A stretch of DNA of 7,619 nt from Candidatus Bathyarchaeota archaeon (GTDB lineage Archaea > Thermoproteota > Bathyarchaeia > Bathyarchaeales > Bathycorpusculaceae). Location of the stretch: assembly GCA_030630585.1 (NCBI GenBank), contig DAOVMU010000068.1:1-7619 (forward strand), written 5' to 3'. Position 1 is the stretch's first letter. Every line of letters begins with the position of its first letter. Made by a program: the position numbers and the translations under genes. Below are positions 6,233 through 7,619 of this stretch, in pieces. The notes under the pieces were generated by a model. That model did no database searches and had not been told where the DNA came from. It saw nothing but the letters and a program-made list of their open reading frames with translations.

Positions 6233-7189
6233 TTGCAAATACGTTCGTATGAGAAGACAAGGCACATTTCAAAGTGTCTAGAGTGTGCCATCCTCTTTGA
6301 AGTCAGTGCCGATAAACCTGGAAATGTAAATTTAATAGTTGGCTTTGAAGGTACACGTTATGAGCATTTTCTTGCTTCCGCTGTCGCTGCAACACCCTCT
6401 TTTGAATGGGCAGCGAAACGAGGCGTTGGAGTTTCTCTAGGAAAAATCCACATTAGCGATGTTGGGCTGGGGCGGATTATAAAGGATTGTGTAGCGGATA
6501 TTAACGCTTGGCAGCGGGGTGGTAACACATTGCTTGGCACGGTAATCTTGCTCTCGCCTATTGCAGTCGCAGCGGGGATGACCTCCACTAAAGAAGAACA
6601 TATCTTCAAAATTCCGGAACTAAGGGAAAATTTGAAACTTGTTGTGGAATCAACAACGCCAGAAGACGCAGTTGATGTTTACGAAGCAATAAAAATCGCC
6701 AACTCCAGCGGACTCGGCACAGTCCCAGAACTCGACATCAACGATCCGAACTCTGTGAATAAAATACGTAAAGAAAAAATTTCGCTTTACGATATATTCG
6801 TAATAGCCTCAAAGTATGATGCGGTTTGTTCTGAATGGGTTAAAAATTATCCAATAACTTTCGACGTTGCCTATCCTTATCTAGTGGAACAAACTAGGAA
6901 AACTGAAAACTTAAACGTAGCAATAATTCACACATTCTTAAAGGTTCTAGCCGAACATCCAGATACGTTTATAGCCAGAAAGGTTGGCATGGAAACAGCG
7001 CGCGAAGTTTCTTCTATGGCGACGGAGGTTTTGAAGCTTGGAGGACTTGAAACTTCGGGGGGTAGGGAAAGCCTTCGTGAATTTGACTATGAACTTAGAA
7101 AATCAAGTAATCTTTTGAACCCTGGAACAACCGCAGACATCATTGCAGCGGCTCTAGCCTTGAGTGTTCTGGGTGGATACAGACCGTAG
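6233..7189 (+). CDS. Triphosphoribosyl-dephospho-CoA synthase (CitG/MdcB) family protein
   Basis: This 318-residue protein shows the family's three signatures: SADKPGNV at 25-32, the glycine-rich GGNTLLGTVILLSPIAVAAG at 96-115, and LNPGTTADIIAAALAL at 295-310. CitG and MdcB make the prosthetic-group precursor of citrate lyase and malonate decarboxylase from ATP and dephospho-CoA. Many archaea carry homologues (COG1767) without those enzymes, and related genes are reported near tetrahydromethanopterin biosynthesis genes, so the name describes the family rather than a proven reaction. No citrate lyase or acyl-carrier gene is visible here. The TTG start is chosen from the ribosome binding site; GTG at 6227 would add two residues. 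It is divergent from the ECF-S-like gene, with which it may share regulation. It should be a soluble cytosolic enzyme. Confidence 0.85.
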   Translation: MQIRSYEKTRHISKCLECAILFEVSADKPGNVNLIVGFEGTRYEHFLASAVAATPSFEWAAKRGVGVSLGKIHISDVGLGRIIKDCVADINAWQRGGNTLLGTVILLSPIAVAAGMTSTKEEHIFKIPELRENLKLVVESTTPEDAVDVYEAIKIANSSGLGTVPELDINDPNSVNKIRKEKISLYDIFVIASKYDAVCSEWVKNYPITFDVAYPYLVEQTRKTENLNVAIIHTFLKVLAEHPDTFIARKVGMETAREVSSMATEVLKLGGLETSGGRESLREFDYELRKSSNLLNPGTTADIIAAALALSVLGGYRP

Positions 7190-7200
7190 TTTGAAGATGG

Positions 7201-7215
7201 ATTTTATTCTTTTTC
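7201..7215 (+). terminator. T-rich stretch downstream of the CitG-like gene
   Basis: Twelve bases after the stop, the plus strand becomes T-rich (ATTTTATTCTTTTTC). Archaeal transcription often ends at such tracts without a hairpin. It coincides with the last codons of the minus-strand permease remnant, so its T-richness may simply reflect lysine and glutamate codons there. Confidence 0.35.
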
Positions 7216-7582
7216 AACCCATCTTTTGTAAAGAATGACTCCAATCATATATAGGATGATTGCTGAGACGGCAAGTGTTGTCATTGGCAGGAATTTGTCG
7301 CTTAGCACCGCATTTTCAATCATTACGTCTATTACCGCTTGAGCTGCGCAGGTCACTGATATGACTGCGAATTTGTTGAAGATATGCTGGAAGATATTCT
7401 AGTGGGAAATACATTCCTGTGCTTATATGGAGAACTATGCCCACTGTGGTGACTAAGCTTGATGCCTCTTGCGGACACATGCCAATACAGGATATCAGTA
7501 AGCCTATGGCTATACCATTCATTGAACGTAGAAACATCATCAGAACCAGCAAGGGAATGTTCCAGTTTACTTTGCGCTCGGT
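7204..7582 (-). pseudogene. ABC-2 type transporter permease, frameshifted 3' remnant
   Basis: Two minus-strand frames join into the end of an ABC-2 permease. The first, from about 7582 to 7373, gives GIAIGLLISCIG, then PQEASSLVTT, then STGMYFPLEYLPAYLQ, the typical late membrane segments and the FPLE-x-LP motif of drug or lipid exporters. The second, from about 7371 to the TAA at 7204-7206, continues with AQAVIDVMIENAVL, a last membrane helix (TLAVSAIILYMIGVILY) and the charged tail KRWVEKE. They are offset by one frameshift at about 7369-7375. The first frame is also closed upstream by a TAA at 7583-7585, and nothing beyond it reads as permease. Two breaks suggest genuine decay or a truncated gene, though a sequence error could explain one. 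No ATPase partner is in the window. Confidence 0.7.
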
Positions 7583-7619
7583 TTACCTGCATAAAGATTT
7601 TTTTGGCTATATGAACTTA

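Noticed and set aside
7353..7592. A second minus-strand frame of 79 codons overlapping the permease remnant
   Set aside because: Its product is hydrophilic and unlike any transporter, while the alternative frames reconstruct an ABC-2 permease C-terminus.

Overview
The window looks like chromosomal DNA from a TACK-group archaeon. The best single clue is an intact Vps4/CdvC-type cell-division ATPase, directly preceded by the last codons of what is probably its ESCRT-III partner CdvB. TATA-like boxes about 27 bases upstream of likely leaderless starts, GGTG-type ribosome binding sites, frequent GTG and TTG starts and archaeal protein families all agree. A Bathyarchaeia-like lineage is my guess from the look of the proteins, but the sequence alone does not settle it.

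Layout. 1-1247 (+): cdvB tail and cdvC, a cell-division operon that is visibly GC-richer than what follows. 1248-1475: a non-coding convergent gap with a large imperfect hairpin (27-base arms, pyrimidine-rich loop holding a 12-base direct repeat). 1476-1955 (-): a small winged-helix regulator. 1956-2044: a divergent promoter region with a TATA-like box for each side. 2045-4137 (+): two overlapping genes for nucleotidyltransferase-fold proteins. 4141-5160 (-): a third member of the same family, tail to tail with the second across three bases. 5182-6138 (-): a large ECF-S-like membrane protein, probably co-transcribed with the third nucleotidyltransferase. 6139-6232: a second divergent promoter region with a 7-base inverted repeat. 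6233-7189 (+): a CitG/MdcB-like triphosphoribosyl-dephospho-CoA synthase homologue. 7190-7619: the decayed or frameshifted 3' part of an ABC-2 permease on the minus strand.

How the genes may work together. cdvB and cdvC form the known membrane-remodelling division machinery and are probably unrelated to the rest. The centre and right form an uncharacterised neighbourhood: three divergent paralogues of one archaeal nucleotidyltransferase family, a putative vitamin or cofactor uptake component, and an enzyme family that modifies a CoA-like nucleotide. A role in nucleotide-type cofactor uptake or maturation is an inference from gene proximity, not something the sequence proves. No tRNA, rRNA, CRISPR array or intact mobile element was found.
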